Source: Gilvimarinus chinensis DSM 19667
Lineage (GTDB): Bacteria > Pseudomonadota > Gammaproteobacteria > Pseudomonadales > Cellvibrionaceae
Length of the DNA stretch: 64,000 bases
Assembly (NCBI RefSeq): GCF_000377745.1
Contig: NZ_KB898709.1
Coordinates: 191,001-255,000 of the forward strand
Reading direction: 5' to 3'
This document shows positions 16,468 through 25,447 of the stretch, in pieces; the stretch's first letter is position 1, and the number at the start of each line of letters is the position of its first letter. A program made the position numbers and the translations under genes. A model generated the notes under the pieces. The model was not told the origin of the DNA. It saw nothing but the letters and a program-made list of their open reading frames with translations, and did no database searches.

Positions 16468-17862
16468 TTAGTAATCATCCTGCTGCGAGAAATACTCTGG
16501 CGCAAGGTTATCAAACCGCGTGTATTTACCCACAAACGCCGCGCGTACTGTGCCTACCTCACCGTTACGCTGCTTACCCACAATCAGTTCTGAGACACCT
16601 TTATCCGGACTGTCTTCGTTGTAATATTCGTCGCGGTAAATAAACAGAATCACGTCGGCGTCCTGCTCGATGGCGCCCGATTCACGCAGGTCGGAGTTCA
16701 TGGGACGCTTGTTAGGACGCTGCTCCACACTCCGGTTAAGCTGCGACAAAGCGATCACTGGGCAATCGAATTCTTTGGCCAAGGCTTTCAAGGCGCGGGA
16801 GATTTCAGAAATTTCCTGGGTACGCCCCTCGGTGGAACCTGCCACCTGCATCAGCTGCAGGTAATCCACCATGATCATGCCAGGGTTGCCGTGCTCACGG
16901 GCAATGCGCCGGGTGCGCGCGCGCATTTCTTGCGGCGTAAGGCCCGGAGTGTCGTCGATAAACAGCGGCTTGTCTTTCATTTTACTCACCGCCGCCGACA
17001 ACTTAGGCCAGTCCTCTTCGGTCAGTTTGCCGTTGCGCATGTGGCCCTGATCGATGCGGCCGATGGAGGACATCATCCGCATGACCAGTGCCGCCGAGGG
17101 CATTTCCATACTGAACACCAGCACCGGACGCTCTTGGGTAAAAATGGCGGACTCGACAAAATTGAGCGCCAAAGCGGTCTTACCCATAGAGGGACGAGCG
17201 GCGAGAATGATCAATTCCCCCGGCTGCCAGCCCGAGGTTTTGGTGTCCAAGTCTGTAAGGCCGGTGGTCACCCCGGTAACGTCGTCGCCAGAGCGAAACA
17301 GCTCGTCGATGCGCTCAACGGTCTCTTTCAGCAGGCCGTTAACGTCCCGCAACCCACCCTCTTTAGGGCGGTCTTCGGCGATTTGCGCAACGCGTTTTTC
17401 CGCCAGCTGCAGCAAGTCATCCGAGTCGAGACCCGCGGGGTTAAAGCTGGACTGGCTGATGTCCTGCGCCGCCGCAATCAGTTGGCGCAAGGTTGAGCGC
17501 TCGCGCACAATGCGCGCGTAGGCAGTAATATTGGCCGCGCTTGGGGTATTGGCCGCCAGCTCTACCAGGTACCCCAGGCCACCGGCACGCTCCAGCTCGC
17601 CGTGGCGCTCAAGCGCCTCAGACAAAGTCACCGGGTCGAGAGGCTGCGCATCTTCCTGCAACTCGACCATCATGCGTAAGATCAGCTTGTGATCTTCGCG
17701 GTAAAAGTCCACTTCCGAGGCGACTTCCAGCACCGCGTCCAGGCGGCTGTTTTCCAGCATCAGACCACCCAGCACCGCCTGCTCGGCCTCTACCGAGCTG
17801 GGTAATCCAGGCCTGCCTGTATCGTTATCAGTGTTGTAGTTTGATAAAGCCTCGGAGGACAT
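16468..17862 (-). CDS. dnaB: Replicative DNA helicase DnaB
   Basis: This 464-residue hexameric helicase unwinds DNA at the replication fork. The N-terminal domain (PSSVEAEQAVLGGLMLENS) is followed by a linker and the RecA-like motor with Walker A ARPSMGKTALALN, Walker B MIMVDYLQLM and the DnaB loop motif SQLNRSVEQRPNKRP. The ATG at 17862 (MSSEAL) is chosen by homology; the frame stays open to 17922, but that extension lies inside the rplI terminator. The position behind rplI is conserved in Pseudomonas and relatives. The terminator in between suggests that dnaB uses its own promoter. Confidence 0.95.
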   Translation of the reverse strand: MSSEALSNYNTDNDTGRPGLPSSVEAEQAVLGGLMLENSRLDAVLEVASEVDFYREDHKLILRMMVELQEDAQPLDPVTLSEALERHGELERAGGLGYLVELAANTPSAANITAYARIVRERSTLRQLIAAAQDISQSSFNPAGLDSDDLLQLAEKRVAQIAEDRPKEGGLRDVNGLLKETVERIDELFRSGDDVTGVTTGLTDLDTKTSGWQPGELIILAARPSMGKTALALNFVESAIFTQERPVLVFSMEMPSAALVMRMMSSIGRIDQGHMRNGKLTEEDWPKLSAAVSKMKDKPLFIDDTPGLTPQEMRARTRRIAREHGNPGMIMVDYLQLMQVAGSTEGRTQEISEISRALKALAKEFDCPVIALSQLNRSVEQRPNKRPMNSDLRESGAIEQDADVILFIYRDEYYNEDSPDKGVSELIVGKQRNGEVGTVRAAFVGKYTRFDNLAPEYFSQQDDY

Positions 17863-17896
17863 AGTGCGTGCGGTATTCCTTGTAATTTGTGCGGGC

Positions 17897-17939
17897 AAAA
17901 AAAACGGGCACCCGACAGCCAAGCTGTCGATAGTGCCCG
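17897..17939 (-). terminator. Intrinsic terminator after rplI
   Basis: On the minus strand CGGGCAC (17933-17939) pairs with GTGCCCG (17905-17911), and the inner arms CGACAGC/GCTGTCG (17923-17929 and 17913-17919) close on a 3-base loop. Eight T residues follow on the minus strand (A run 17897-17904). It ends the rpsF-rpsR-DUF2232-rplI operon before dnaB. Confidence 0.92.
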
Positions 17940-18005
17940 ATTTTCGTCAGTTTGTCAGCGCTTGTAAACGCTTAGCCACTCAACCTATAGAGCGGCTAAA
18001 CAGAA

Positions 18006-18452
18006 TTACTCGGCAACAACAGACAGTTTGATCGCTTGAATCACTTCAGCGTGTACCTGAACGTCGATGTCGTATTCGCCAACTTCGCGAATCACACCTT
18101 CGGGCAGGCGCACTTCTGATTTAGCCACTTCAACACCGGCAGCGGTGATGGCGTCAGCGATATCGCGAGTACCGATAGAACCGAACAGTTTACCTTCGTC
18201 GCCAGCGTTGGCTTCGATGGTAACCGCCAGATCCGCCAGCTTCTCGGCACGCTTTTCAGCTTCAGCTTTCTTCTCTGCAGCAGCAGCTTCCAGCTCGGCG
18301 CGACGCGCTTCAAACTCAGCGATGTTAGACTCAGTAGCCGGAACCGCTTTGCCCTGGGGAACCAGGAAGTTGCGGCCAAAGCCTGATTTAACGGTAACTT
18401 TGTCGCCAATGGCGCCCAGTTTACCTACTTTCTCGAGCAGAATAACTTCCAT
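18006..18452 (-). CDS. rplI: 50S ribosomal protein L9
   Basis: This 148-residue protein binds 23S rRNA and bridges the base of the L1 stalk. The N-terminal RNA-binding domain is [36 protein letters not shown] (the first motif is enough to identify it), followed by the long Ala/Glu/Lys helix (about residues 45-75) and the C-terminal domain with [16 protein letters not shown]. It is the last gene of a ribosomal operon and is followed by a strong terminator. Confidence 0.97.
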   Translation of the reverse strand: MEVILLEKVGKLGAIGDKVTVKSGFGRNFLVPQGKAVPATESNIAEFEARRAELEAAAAEKKAEAEKRAEKLADLAVTIEANAGDEGKLFGSIGTRDIADAITAAGVEVAKSEVRLPEGVIREVGEYDIDVQVHAEVIQAIKLSVVAE

Positions 18453-18488
18453 CTCGTTAACCCTCTAGTTTCAATTTTGCCTGCGGGC

Positions 18489-19337
18489 TCAGGCCTGTTT
18501 AGGCTTGATACGTCCGCGTATATCCAACCACGTGTCACCAAAGGCGACGATCACTAACAGAATCTTAAACGGCTGCAGCAATATCAGCGCTATGTAAAAC
18601 AACACCAGCCACTGCACACCCATGCCCTTTTTAGCCACCAGAGCGTGTACCAGAGCAATACCGGCAAACAGCAAAGGCTGGGCAAACACCAGCGCCCACA
18701 CTTTGGTGGTGGCTGGCTGCTGGTAGCAGTACACCGCCGCAATCATGCACACCAAAGCGGCGACAGGCGTTAAGCGCAAGGCACGAAACTCAGTGCCAAA
18801 CCCACCCGGGTTGTACAATACTGCCTGCCACCAGCGCCCCAGTATCAACCCCATGGCACCACTTAACGTGGTCATGGCGGCCAACAGCCCCAGCACCATA
18901 GTGGCATTGGGTTCGGGCAACACCAGAGGCGGCTCAGCCTCAGCGGTTATAGCGGCCATAATCTCTGCCAGGGCGGCTACGGCCTTATCGACCAGCTCCG
19001 GCAATGTCACCCCCAGAACAACCGCTCCAAGAGTGTTACAGGCCACCAACCCCATCAAGGCATGCTGCCAGGATGCGCTTTGCCGCAATACCTGCGCGGC
19101 GGTAAAAATACTCACAGCGCCGATAATTGCCAGGGCGGCGTTTTGCTGCCCCATCGCCATAAACACTATGGCTGGCAGCAGTGCCCAGGCCAGTACCATT
19201 GCACCATCGGCAAGGCCTCGCCTGAGTGTTACCAGGGCAACGGTGGCCGGACTCAGTAGCGGAATCCAGTGCCCTAACAGGGCGACCGCTGCAGCCTGAG
19301 CGCGGCCGCGCATAATAAATTCAGCCAGCGCGCGCAC
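18489..19337 (-). CDS. DUF2232-type integral membrane protein
   Basis: A 282-residue polytopic membrane protein with about eight hydrophobic segments and no charged catalytic motif that I can identify. The start MRALAEFIMRGR (GTG at 19337) and its place between rpsR and rplI match the uncharacterised DUF2232/YybS-like protein at the same spot in Pseudomonas and relatives. There is no clear Shine-Dalgarno, and it starts 11 bases after rpsR, so translation may be coupled. Function is unknown; the stable linkage to ribosomal genes is a known feature of these genomes. Confidence 0.8.
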   Translation of the reverse strand: MRALAEFIMRGRAQAAAVALLGHWIPLLSPATVALVTLRRGLADGAMVLAWALLPAIVFMAMGQQNAALAIIGAVSIFTAAQVLRQSASWQHALMGLVACNTLGAVVLGVTLPELVDKAVAALAEIMAAITAEAEPPLVLPEPNATMVLGLLAAMTTLSGAMGLILGRWWQAVLYNPGGFGTEFRALRLTPVAALVCMIAAVYCYQQPATTKVWALVFAQPLLFAGIALVHALVAKKGMGVQWLVLFYIALILLQPFKILLVIVAFGDTWLDIRGRIKPKQA

Positions 19338-19348
19338 AACTGTTAGTC

Positions 19349-19576
19349 TTACTCGTGGCTGTCCGTGTACGGCAGCAGTGCCAGGTAGCGTGCACGCTTA
19401 ACAGCGGTAGACAGCTGACGCTGGTACTTGGCTTTAGTACCCGTGATACGGCTGGGTACGATTTTACCGGTTTCAGTGATGTAGGCTTTTAAAGTTTCCA
19501 GATCTTTATAGTCGATCTGCTTTACGCCTTCAGCGGTGAAACGGCAGAACTTACGGCGACGAAAAAAACGAGCCAT
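19349..19576 (-). CDS. rpsR: 30S ribosomal protein S18
   Basis: This 75-residue protein binds 16S rRNA as a heterodimer with S6. The sequence [13 protein letters not shown] and the [21 protein letters not shown] segment are diagnostic. It begins 3 bases after rpsF, as usual when no priB is present. Cys11 is the only cysteine, so this is not a zinc-binding paralogue. Confidence 0.97.
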   Translation of the reverse strand: MARFFRRRKFCRFTAEGVKQIDYKDLETLKAYITETGKIVPSRITGTKAKYQRQLSTAVKRARYLALLPYTDSHE

Positions 19577-19579
19577 GGA

Positions 19580-20026
19580 TTATTCCCCCTCTTTCTCAGT
19601 GGTCTGCTCTTCTGCATTCTCTTCGGCATTTTCCTCAGAGTTGTCAGAAGACTTTTCAGACTCTTCGCGACGCGGGGCGCGCGGCTGCTTGCGCTCGCGG
19701 CTCTCTTTGTCAGCCTTAGCAATCGGAGACTCTTCGGTAACAGCCTCGTCAGTGCGGATAACCATGTTACGCAATACAGCGTCGTTATAGCGGAAGTTAG
19801 TGGTCAGCTCTTCGAGTGCCTCTTCGCTACATTCAACGTTCATCAGAACATAGTGTGCTTTGTGAATCTTGTTGATGGAGTAAGCCAGTTGACGGCGGCC
19901 CCAATCTTCCAGGCGATGTACCTGGCCACCACCGTTAGTAACGGTAGCAGTGTAGCGCTCGATCATGCCGGGCACTTGTTCGCTCTGGTCCGGGTGGACC
20001 ATAAATACGATTTCGTAATGACGCAT
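19580..20026 (-). CDS. rpsF: 30S ribosomal protein S6
   Basis: This 148-residue protein pairs with S18 on the platform of the small subunit. [21 protein letters not shown] and [16 protein letters not shown] identify it. The C-terminus is a 40-residue acidic tail rich in Glu and Ser after residue 108, longer than in E. coli S6; such tails can be extended with glutamate by RimK where that enzyme exists. AAGGAG lies 8 bases before the ATG at 20026. The frame is open to 20314, but that part is the mRNA leader, not protein. It is the first gene of the ribosomal operon. Confidence 0.96.
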   Translation of the reverse strand: MRHYEIVFMVHPDQSEQVPGMIERYTATVTNGGGQVHRLEDWGRRQLAYSINKIHKAHYVLMNVECSEEALEELTTNFRYNDAVLRNMVIRTDEAVTEESPIAKADKESRERKQPRAPRREESEKSSDNSEENAEENAEEQTTEKEGE

Positions 20027-20323
20027 TAATAGCTCCTTACGGGTGAAAGTCTCCCAGCGAATACCGGTAAGACAAGGAGTAGCCCGACGCTTACACGCGA
20101 GGCCGGTTATACCTGCACCCCACGGGGTACAAGGGCGCGGTATTTTAGGGAGTTTGCTGGCGGAACGCAAGGTTAAATTTTGGACAACGCCTGTTGACCC
20201 GAGTACAGGGCAGCCGCCCGAACAAGGCACGCATGAAAACCTTGCTCTCGACCCAGACCTTGCCGCCCTTTGCACTACAGCGATGAGCCCATCCGCAATA
20301 AGATCATCAGCCACAAAGCCACC
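20027..20323 (-). promoter_or_regulatory. rpsF promoter and leader region
   Basis: On the minus strand TTGCGT (20165-20170) and TAAAAT (20142-20147) are 17 bases apart, a good sigma-70 promoter. The leader of about 110 bases is GC-rich and has two complementary ACCGG/CCGGT segments, so it may fold. S6:S18 autoregulation through a leader RNA with a CCG motif is known in many bacteria, but I could not confirm that motif by eye. Confidence 0.6.
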
Positions 20324-20355
20324 AAAAAAGGCGACCCTCTTCAGGGCCGCCTTTT
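20324..20355. terminator. Intrinsic terminator after glyA
   Basis: AAAAGGCG and CGCCTTTT arms with an inner CCCT/AGGG pairing around a CTTC loop form a long stem. A six-base A run on the left gives the T tract for minus-strand glyA transcripts; the right side also ends in TTTT. Confidence 0.9.
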
Positions 20356-20413
20356 GCGGTATTACCTTTTACACTGCCGGAGGCCTAACTTGGCACCTCA
20401 AAGACGTCAGTGC

Positions 20414-21676
20414 TTAGCCGTAAACGGGGAACTTCGCACACACGTCCAGCACTTTTTGCTTCACGCTGGCGATGGCCTCATCGGCATTGCCTTTTTCCAA
20501 ACCGTCCAGCACGTCGCACATCCAATGGGCCAGATCCGTACACTCACTTTCACCAAAACCACGGGTAGTGATAGCCGGGGTACCTACACGCAGGCCCGAG
20601 GTTACAAACGGCGAACGCGGATCGTTAGGCACGGCGTTCTTATTCACAGTGATATTGGCCTGCCCCAGAGCGGCATCGGCATCTTTACCCGAGTACTCTT
20701 TGCCAATCAGGCTCACCAGCATCAGGTGGTTTTCAGTGCCGCCAGACACCACATCCAGACCGCGCTCCAAAAACACCTTAGCCATGGCCTTAGCGTTTTT
20801 CACAACCTGCTGCTGGTAAGTTTTGTACTCGTCGCTCATGGCCTCTTTAAAGCTGATGGCCTTGGCAGCGATCACGTGCATCAGAGGACCACCCTGACCA
20901 CCGGGAAATACCGCCGAGTTGAGCTTTTTCTCAATCTCTTCGTTGGCCTTGGCCAGGATAATGCCGCCGCGCGGACCGCGCAGAGTTTTGTGGGTGGTCG
21001 AAGTCACCACATGGGCGTGAGGGATGGGGCTGGGGTAAACGCCCGCTGCCACCAAACCGGCCACGTGTGCCATATCAACCAGTAAGTAAGCGCCAACTTT
21101 ATCGGCGATTTCGCGGAAACGAGCCCAGTCCATCACCTGCGAATAGGCCGAAAAACCCGCGACAATCATGGTGGGCTTATGCTCTACCGCCAAACGCTCT
21201 ACTTCATCCATGTCCACCAGACCCGTATCCGGGTTCAGGCCGTACTGCACAGAGTTGTAGGTTTTGCCCGAAAAGTTGGGCTTGGCACCGTGGGTTAAGT
21301 GACCGCCGGCGTCCAGGCTCATACCTAAAATGGTATCGCCCGGCTTACACAGCGCCTGATAAACGGCACCATTGGCCTGTGAGCCAGAGTGGGGCTGGAC
21401 GTTGGCGTAATCAGCACCGAACAATTCGCAGGCGCGCTCAATGGCCAGCGCTTCACTTTTATCCACATACTCACAACCGCCATAGTAGCGCTTGCCCGGA
21501 TAACCTTCGGCGTATTTGTTGGTCAGTTTGGTGCCCTGGGCCGCCATAACCAGCGGGCTGGTGTAGTTTTCAGAGGCAATCAGTTCGATGTGCTCTTCCT
21601 GACGACGGCTTTCGTTCTCGATGGAATCCCAGATTTCTGGGTCAAACGAGGCGATTGTTTGGCTTTTATCAAACAT
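20414..21676 (-). CDS. glyA: Serine hydroxymethyltransferase GlyA
   Basis: This 420-residue PLP enzyme converts serine and tetrahydrofolate to glycine and methylene-tetrahydrofolate. The PLP lysine lies in [32 protein letters not shown] and [14 protein letters not shown] are further family motifs. The ATG at 21676 has AGGA 8 bases upstream; a TTG two codons earlier is less likely. It is monocistronic, with a terminator downstream. A TACAAT at 21758-21763 (minus) is a possible -10, though its -35 is weak. Confidence 0.97.
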   Translation of the reverse strand: MFDKSQTIASFDPEIWDSIENESRRQEEHIELIASENYTSPLVMAAQGTKLTNKYAEGYPGKRYYGGCEYVDKSEALAIERACELFGADYANVQPHSGSQANGAVYQALCKPGDTILGMSLDAGGHLTHGAKPNFSGKTYNSVQYGLNPDTGLVDMDEVERLAVEHKPTMIVAGFSAYSQVMDWARFREIADKVGAYLLVDMAHVAGLVAAGVYPSPIPHAHVVTSTTHKTLRGPRGGIILAKANEEIEKKLNSAVFPGGQGGPLMHVIAAKAISFKEAMSDEYKTYQQQVVKNAKAMAKVFLERGLDVVSGGTENHLMLVSLIGKEYSGKDADAALGQANITVNKNAVPNDPRSPFVTSGLRVGTPAITTRGFGESECTDLAHWMCDVLDGLEKGNADEAIASVKQKVLDVCAKFPVYG

Positions 21677-21868
21677 GGACAATTCCTACACTAACGGGCA
21701 GCGCTGGCACTACCGGATTGTTGAAAGGGGATAGGTTGTAAATCAAGAAAGGCCGCGATTGTACACCAAACGTTCAGCATTTCGCCACGGCAAATTGGGC
21801 CACAGGTTCGCATGCCTGGGACCCTGACGCCAAACCCAGCCCCGCCCCAGAAAGCTGGCATGCAGCGC

Positions 21869-22849
21869 TTAGGTTACAAAGGTTGGCCCGCTGCGCTCGC
21901 CGCTGGCAAACGCATCAAGATTCTCACCAGTTACCCGAGCAATTTGCGCCAGCGCTTCGCGGGTAAAAAAGCCCTGATGGCCAGTCACAATAACATTGGC
22001 GAAAGTGAATAAACGGGCGAAAACGTCGTCCTGCAAAATCGCATCGGACTTATCTTCAAAAAACAGATCGGCCTCTTCCTCATAGACATCAATACCGAGA
22101 TACCCCACCTGCCCCGTTTTCAGCCCGTCGATAACCGCACGGGTATCAATCAGGCCACCGCGACTGGTGTTAATCAGCATCACGCCGGGCTTCATTTGCG
22201 CGATACTGTCAGCGTTGATCAAGTGATGGGTAGACTCCAGCAGCGGGCAGTGCAGCGAGATAATATCCGCCTCTTGCCATAGCTGCTCGCGAGGGACGTA
22301 TTCGGCCATCGCGGCCATAGTGTCGTTGGGGTAAGGGTCGCTCACCAACAGGCGGCAGCCGAAACCCTGCATAATACGGGCGAAAGCGCAGCCAATTTTG
22401 CCACTGCCCACAATGCCCACGGTTTTGCCGTGCAGATCGAACCCCAGCAAGCCGTCCAGCGAATAATCCTGCTCGCGCATGCGATTGTAGGCCCGTCGCA
22501 TGCGGCGGTTTAAATCGAGAATAAGGGCGGTGGCAAATTCAGCCACCGCATAAGGTGAATACTCGGGCACCCGGCATACGGCAATACCCAAATGCTTGGC
22601 AGCGGCTACATCCACATTATTAAAACCGGCGCAACGCATGGCGACCATGCGCACCCCGGCTGCGGATAACTGCATTAATACCGGCTCGCTCAGCACATCG
22701 TTCACAAAGCAGCAAACCGCCTCAAAGCCCGCAGCCAGAGGCGCCGTTTGCGCATTGAGATGGGCATCGATAAACGTCAACTCATGTCCTGCAATCTGCG
22801 CCAAGTTTTCCCGGTCGTAGCGTTTGGTATTGAACACCGCCACTTTCAT
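21869..22849 (-). CDS. ldhA: 2-hydroxyacid dehydrogenase, D-lactate dehydrogenase type
   Basis: This 326-residue NAD-dependent enzyme reduces pyruvate to D-lactate in its closest characterised relatives. The Rossmann motif GKTVGIVGSGKIGCAFARI starts near residue 145, MRCAGFNNVDV near 73, and INTSRGGLIDT, then the catalytic Arg/Glu/His set: R in TSRGG, E in DVYEEEADLFFE and H in VIVTGHQGFFT. The GHQ(G/A)F motif favours D-lactate dehydrogenase over glycerate or phosphoglycerate enzymes. The start is an ATG 5 bases after the stop of the upstream DUF4870 gene, so the two are probably co-transcribed. Confidence 0.87.
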   Translation of the reverse strand: MKVAVFNTKRYDRENLAQIAGHELTFIDAHLNAQTAPLAAGFEAVCCFVNDVLSEPVLMQLSAAGVRMVAMRCAGFNNVDVAAAKHLGIAVCRVPEYSPYAVAEFATALILDLNRRMRRAYNRMREQDYSLDGLLGFDLHGKTVGIVGSGKIGCAFARIMQGFGCRLLVSDPYPNDTMAAMAEYVPREQLWQEADIISLHCPLLESTHHLINADSIAQMKPGVMLINTSRGGLIDTRAVIDGLKTGQVGYLGIDVYEEEADLFFEDKSDAILQDDVFARLFTFANVIVTGHQGFFTREALAQIARVTGENLDAFASGERSGPTFVT

Positions 22850-22854
22850 GAACG

Positions 22855-23373
22855 TCAGTCCTGCTTCTCGATGGAGTCATCGGCCTTTACGTCGGCCGCT
22901 ACCGCCGCATTGGGGTCGACCTTAAAAAACGGAATGGTGATGGGATAATTTTGAATCACGCCGTCCTTTGCACGGATAGCGCCCAGTACAATAAAAATAA
23001 TGGACACAATACCGAGCACCGGCAGCAGGATTAAACCAATGCCAATAAACACCAAAAAGAGGCAAATCCAGAAATAAATGAACGAGCTGATAATCCAGTT
23101 AAAAACGACCTTACCCTGCTCGTTGATGTAGGGGTCTTCACGCTTAAGCAGCCACATCACCAAAGGGACAATCCAACCACACATGGGGATGATATACCCG
23201 CACAACTGAGCAAAGTGCAAAATCATACTGAAGGTTCGATTATCCACATCGCCAATTACATCACTGGCACCAGACCCACCGAGAATTTTCGCTTTGGCCT
23301 TGTTGTACTCCTCATCCGAAATCATGCCTTTTTCTTTCAGCTCATTCAGCTTTTCAATTTTATCTAAGTCCAT
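22855..23373 (-). CDS. SHOCT and DUF4870 (Tic20-like) membrane protein
   Basis: A 172-residue protein. Residues 1-33 form a short SHOCT helix pair (KIEKLNELKEKGMISDEEYNKAKAKIL), a module that often mediates oligomerisation. Three to four membrane segments follow (residues 50-150) in the DUF4870 pattern, with EQGKVVFNWIISS between the first and second hydrophobic hairpins. The tail is acidic. AGGAGG precedes the ATG. Function is unknown; it is the first gene of a two-gene unit with ldhA. Confidence 0.8.
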   Translation of the reverse strand: MDLDKIEKLNELKEKGMISDEEYNKAKAKILGGSGASDVIGDVDNRTFSMILHFAQLCGYIIPMCGWIVPLVMWLLKREDPYINEQGKVVFNWIISSFIYFWICLFLVFIGIGLILLPVLGIVSIIFIVLGAIRAKDGVIQNYPITIPFFKVDPNAAVAADVKADDSIEKQD

Positions 23374-23534
23374 CTGTGCCTCCTAATGATCCGATATCAG
23401 TAAGTAATAATCTGTGGTGATATTCAGCCTGCATCTCACCGTTAAACTTTCAGTGATGACATCATTCTTTATAAGTATTTGGCCACTGTATTGCTTTTAC
23501 TGCAACAGCTTACCCGCATCGAAAAAATCCTTCA

Positions 23535-25289
23535 TTAAACAGGGCTGCGCCTCTGGCCAAAAACGATTTGTTCTAAACGGCTTTCAAAACCAGGCGCGGC
23601 GTCGTACAACTCTACCCGCCCCTCCATAAGCAATTGCGCCAATTCATCCCGACGCCATTCGGCCACTTTGCGCTGAAACTTGTCGTAAAAGAGGTACTTT
23701 TGCGTCGATGGCATAATCATGCCCAAATGACAGCGCTCACGCTCCGGCTCACCTAAGGGTATATCCGCAAAAGCCCCCACTTGCAGCTTATCAATTTGCG
23801 CCAGAGCACTCTGCCTGCGCTGCTCCTGTAACGCTTCACGGGCTTGGCGCTCGGCAGCCTCGCGGCTTCGTTTTAACGCCTCGTGGCGCGCCTGCTCTGC
23901 AGCCAACGCCTGTTGACGCGCTAATGCATCGGCCTGACGACGCGCCGCTAAGATACGCTCGCTTTCAATGCGGACTTGTTCTTCCCTTTCACGCTTTTGT
24001 TGCGCTAAGACTTCCTGCAACTCACACTCAGCCTTAATGTCCCCATGGTAGTAACGCAGACGCGAAGTGGCTTTGTTAACCGCCGTACTGTATACCCTGA
24101 TATTAACCATAGGTTGTGCATCGCGCCTATCCAGTGCCTCCAAAAACTTTCCCACCGACAACTGCATTACTTTATGCCCTTGTCGATTGACGAACATTAA
24201 CTCACCACTGACAGGTGACTGCAGAAGGTACTGACAACGTAGCTGCCCTTCCAGCGGCGAATGAAATATCAACCAATCACCACACTCTAATTGATGGGGC
24301 TCGCCATCTCGTCGGTGGCCACGCACTTTTAAAGGCTCACGTTTTTGTGCGATAGGCGGTGCAATCACCGTGTCCAACGTGTTGCCCAACAACAGCGCAT
24401 CAATACCCAGCACCACATCACTGACAAACTGATTGTAAGCTTCTGGATCACAGGTGGCAGGAGTTTCAGCAGCGCTCAGGCTGGCTGTCAATTGAGGCGC
24501 CGTTCGATGCAACATCGTTTGCGCCTCAAGCGTTTTATTAGGCTCAAAGGCTCGGCACAACTGCTGCAGCATTTCTGCCCAGAAATCCCACTGCTTATGC
24601 TGCTCGTTAATCAAAAAATAGCGCAGCGCTGGGCCGATGGATTGGTGGATATACTGATAAATGGCATCTGGCAGACTGCATCCAGCCATCCATTGATTTA
24701 GGCTGGTCTCTACCTGGTGCGCCGCCTGCTGAACTTTTAACTGGCCTTGCTCCAACTCATTAATTCGACCAGCCAATCGTGCTGCACGATCCAGCTCACG
24801 GTCGGCCTGCTGATTAAATTGCCCGATAGCGGTTTGACAGGCTGCCGCATTACCGAGGTTTGCCTCTAATTGTTGCAGTAATTCATCACAGCGGGCGAGA
24901 AATTTATCCCCCGCACTGCCCAGGCCCGGATACCAGCTCTGCCAGTGAAACAATAACGTATCCCAGACATCCACCCACTGTGGCTGTTGCCACAGATCAT
25001 CGTCGGCGTGATGAAACACAAGGTGTAATAAACAATGCAGGAGGTTTTCTACGCGGGGGGCGAGCATGGCATCGCCCTGTAAATTGTCGCGCGTACCGCG
25101 CACGACCCACGCGGCCAGCAGCCAGGCTGGGTCCGCGCCAGGAGCGAGGCGCTGAAAGTCCTCAACAGCCAGGCGACTTGACGCCAGCAACGCCTTTTCG
25201 TCGATTGCAGCGTTACTCTTTTGCGTCCAGCGGCGCAAATCTTTGAGAACCCCACCTATAGCAGCGGAACAAGCGTGAGTGTCTTCCAT
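23535..25289 (-). CDS. DUF1631-like protein with long coiled coil
   Basis: This 584-residue protein is predicted to be cytosolic. The N-terminal half is helical. A middle segment (residues about 330-410; LECGDWLIFHSPLEGQLRCQYLLQSP) is a beta-rich domain resembling the later part of DUF1631 proteins. Residues about 430-520 form an Arg/Glu/Ala-rich coiled coil, and a small C-terminal domain (SALAQIDKLQVGAFADIPLG, then KYLFYDKFQRKVAEW) ends it. DUF1631 proteins are usually longer, so this may be a shortened relative. The ATG at 25289 is chosen because the in-frame 25337 start lies in the hairpin that ends the upstream gene. Function is unknown. Confidence 0.55.
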   Translation of the reverse strand: MEDTHACSAAIGGVLKDLRRWTQKSNAAIDEKALLASSRLAVEDFQRLAPGADPAWLLAAWVVRGTRDNLQGDAMLAPRVENLLHCLLHLVFHHADDDLWQQPQWVDVWDTLLFHWQSWYPGLGSAGDKFLARCDELLQQLEANLGNAAACQTAIGQFNQQADRELDRAARLAGRINELEQGQLKVQQAAHQVETSLNQWMAGCSLPDAIYQYIHQSIGPALRYFLINEQHKQWDFWAEMLQQLCRAFEPNKTLEAQTMLHRTAPQLTASLSAAETPATCDPEAYNQFVSDVVLGIDALLLGNTLDTVIAPPIAQKREPLKVRGHRRDGEPHQLECGDWLIFHSPLEGQLRCQYLLQSPVSGELMFVNRQGHKVMQLSVGKFLEALDRRDAQPMVNIRVYSTAVNKATSRLRYYHGDIKAECELQEVLAQQKREREEQVRIESERILAARRQADALARQQALAAEQARHEALKRSREAAERQAREALQEQRRQSALAQIDKLQVGAFADIPLGEPERERCHLGMIMPSTQKYLFYDKFQRKVAEWRRDELAQLLMEGRVELYDAAPGFESRLEQIVFGQRRSPV

Positions 25290-25322
25290 CCGTTGTACAA
25301 CCACCCCAAAGCCAAGACAAAG

Positions 25323-25356
25323 AACCCGCGAAGCCACTGCGATGGCAACGCGGGTT
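25323..25356 (-). terminator. Hairpin after the AztD-like gene
   Basis: AACCCGCG (25323-25330) and CGCGGGTT (25349-25356), with an inner GCCA/TGGC pair, form a stem of 12 pairs. A T-rich stretch (CTTTGTCTT) follows on the minus strand, so it can terminate the gene that ends at 25448. Confidence 0.65.
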
Positions 25357-25447
25357 CAATGATCTTAGCAAAATTGAGGCCTGTATTCTCTGCTTAAATT
25401 CAAGCGTGAATTCAGCTCACTGAGCGCTAGCGCATCGCTTCTAAAGC

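Noticed and set aside
17862-17922. Longer dnaB start at 17922
   Set aside because: The extension crosses the rplI terminator hairpin and has no similarity to DnaB N-termini.
20270-21085. Plus-strand frame of 271 codons opposite glyA
   Set aside because: Shadow of the highly conserved glyA gene; the residues are His/Gln/Arg-rich without a domain pattern.
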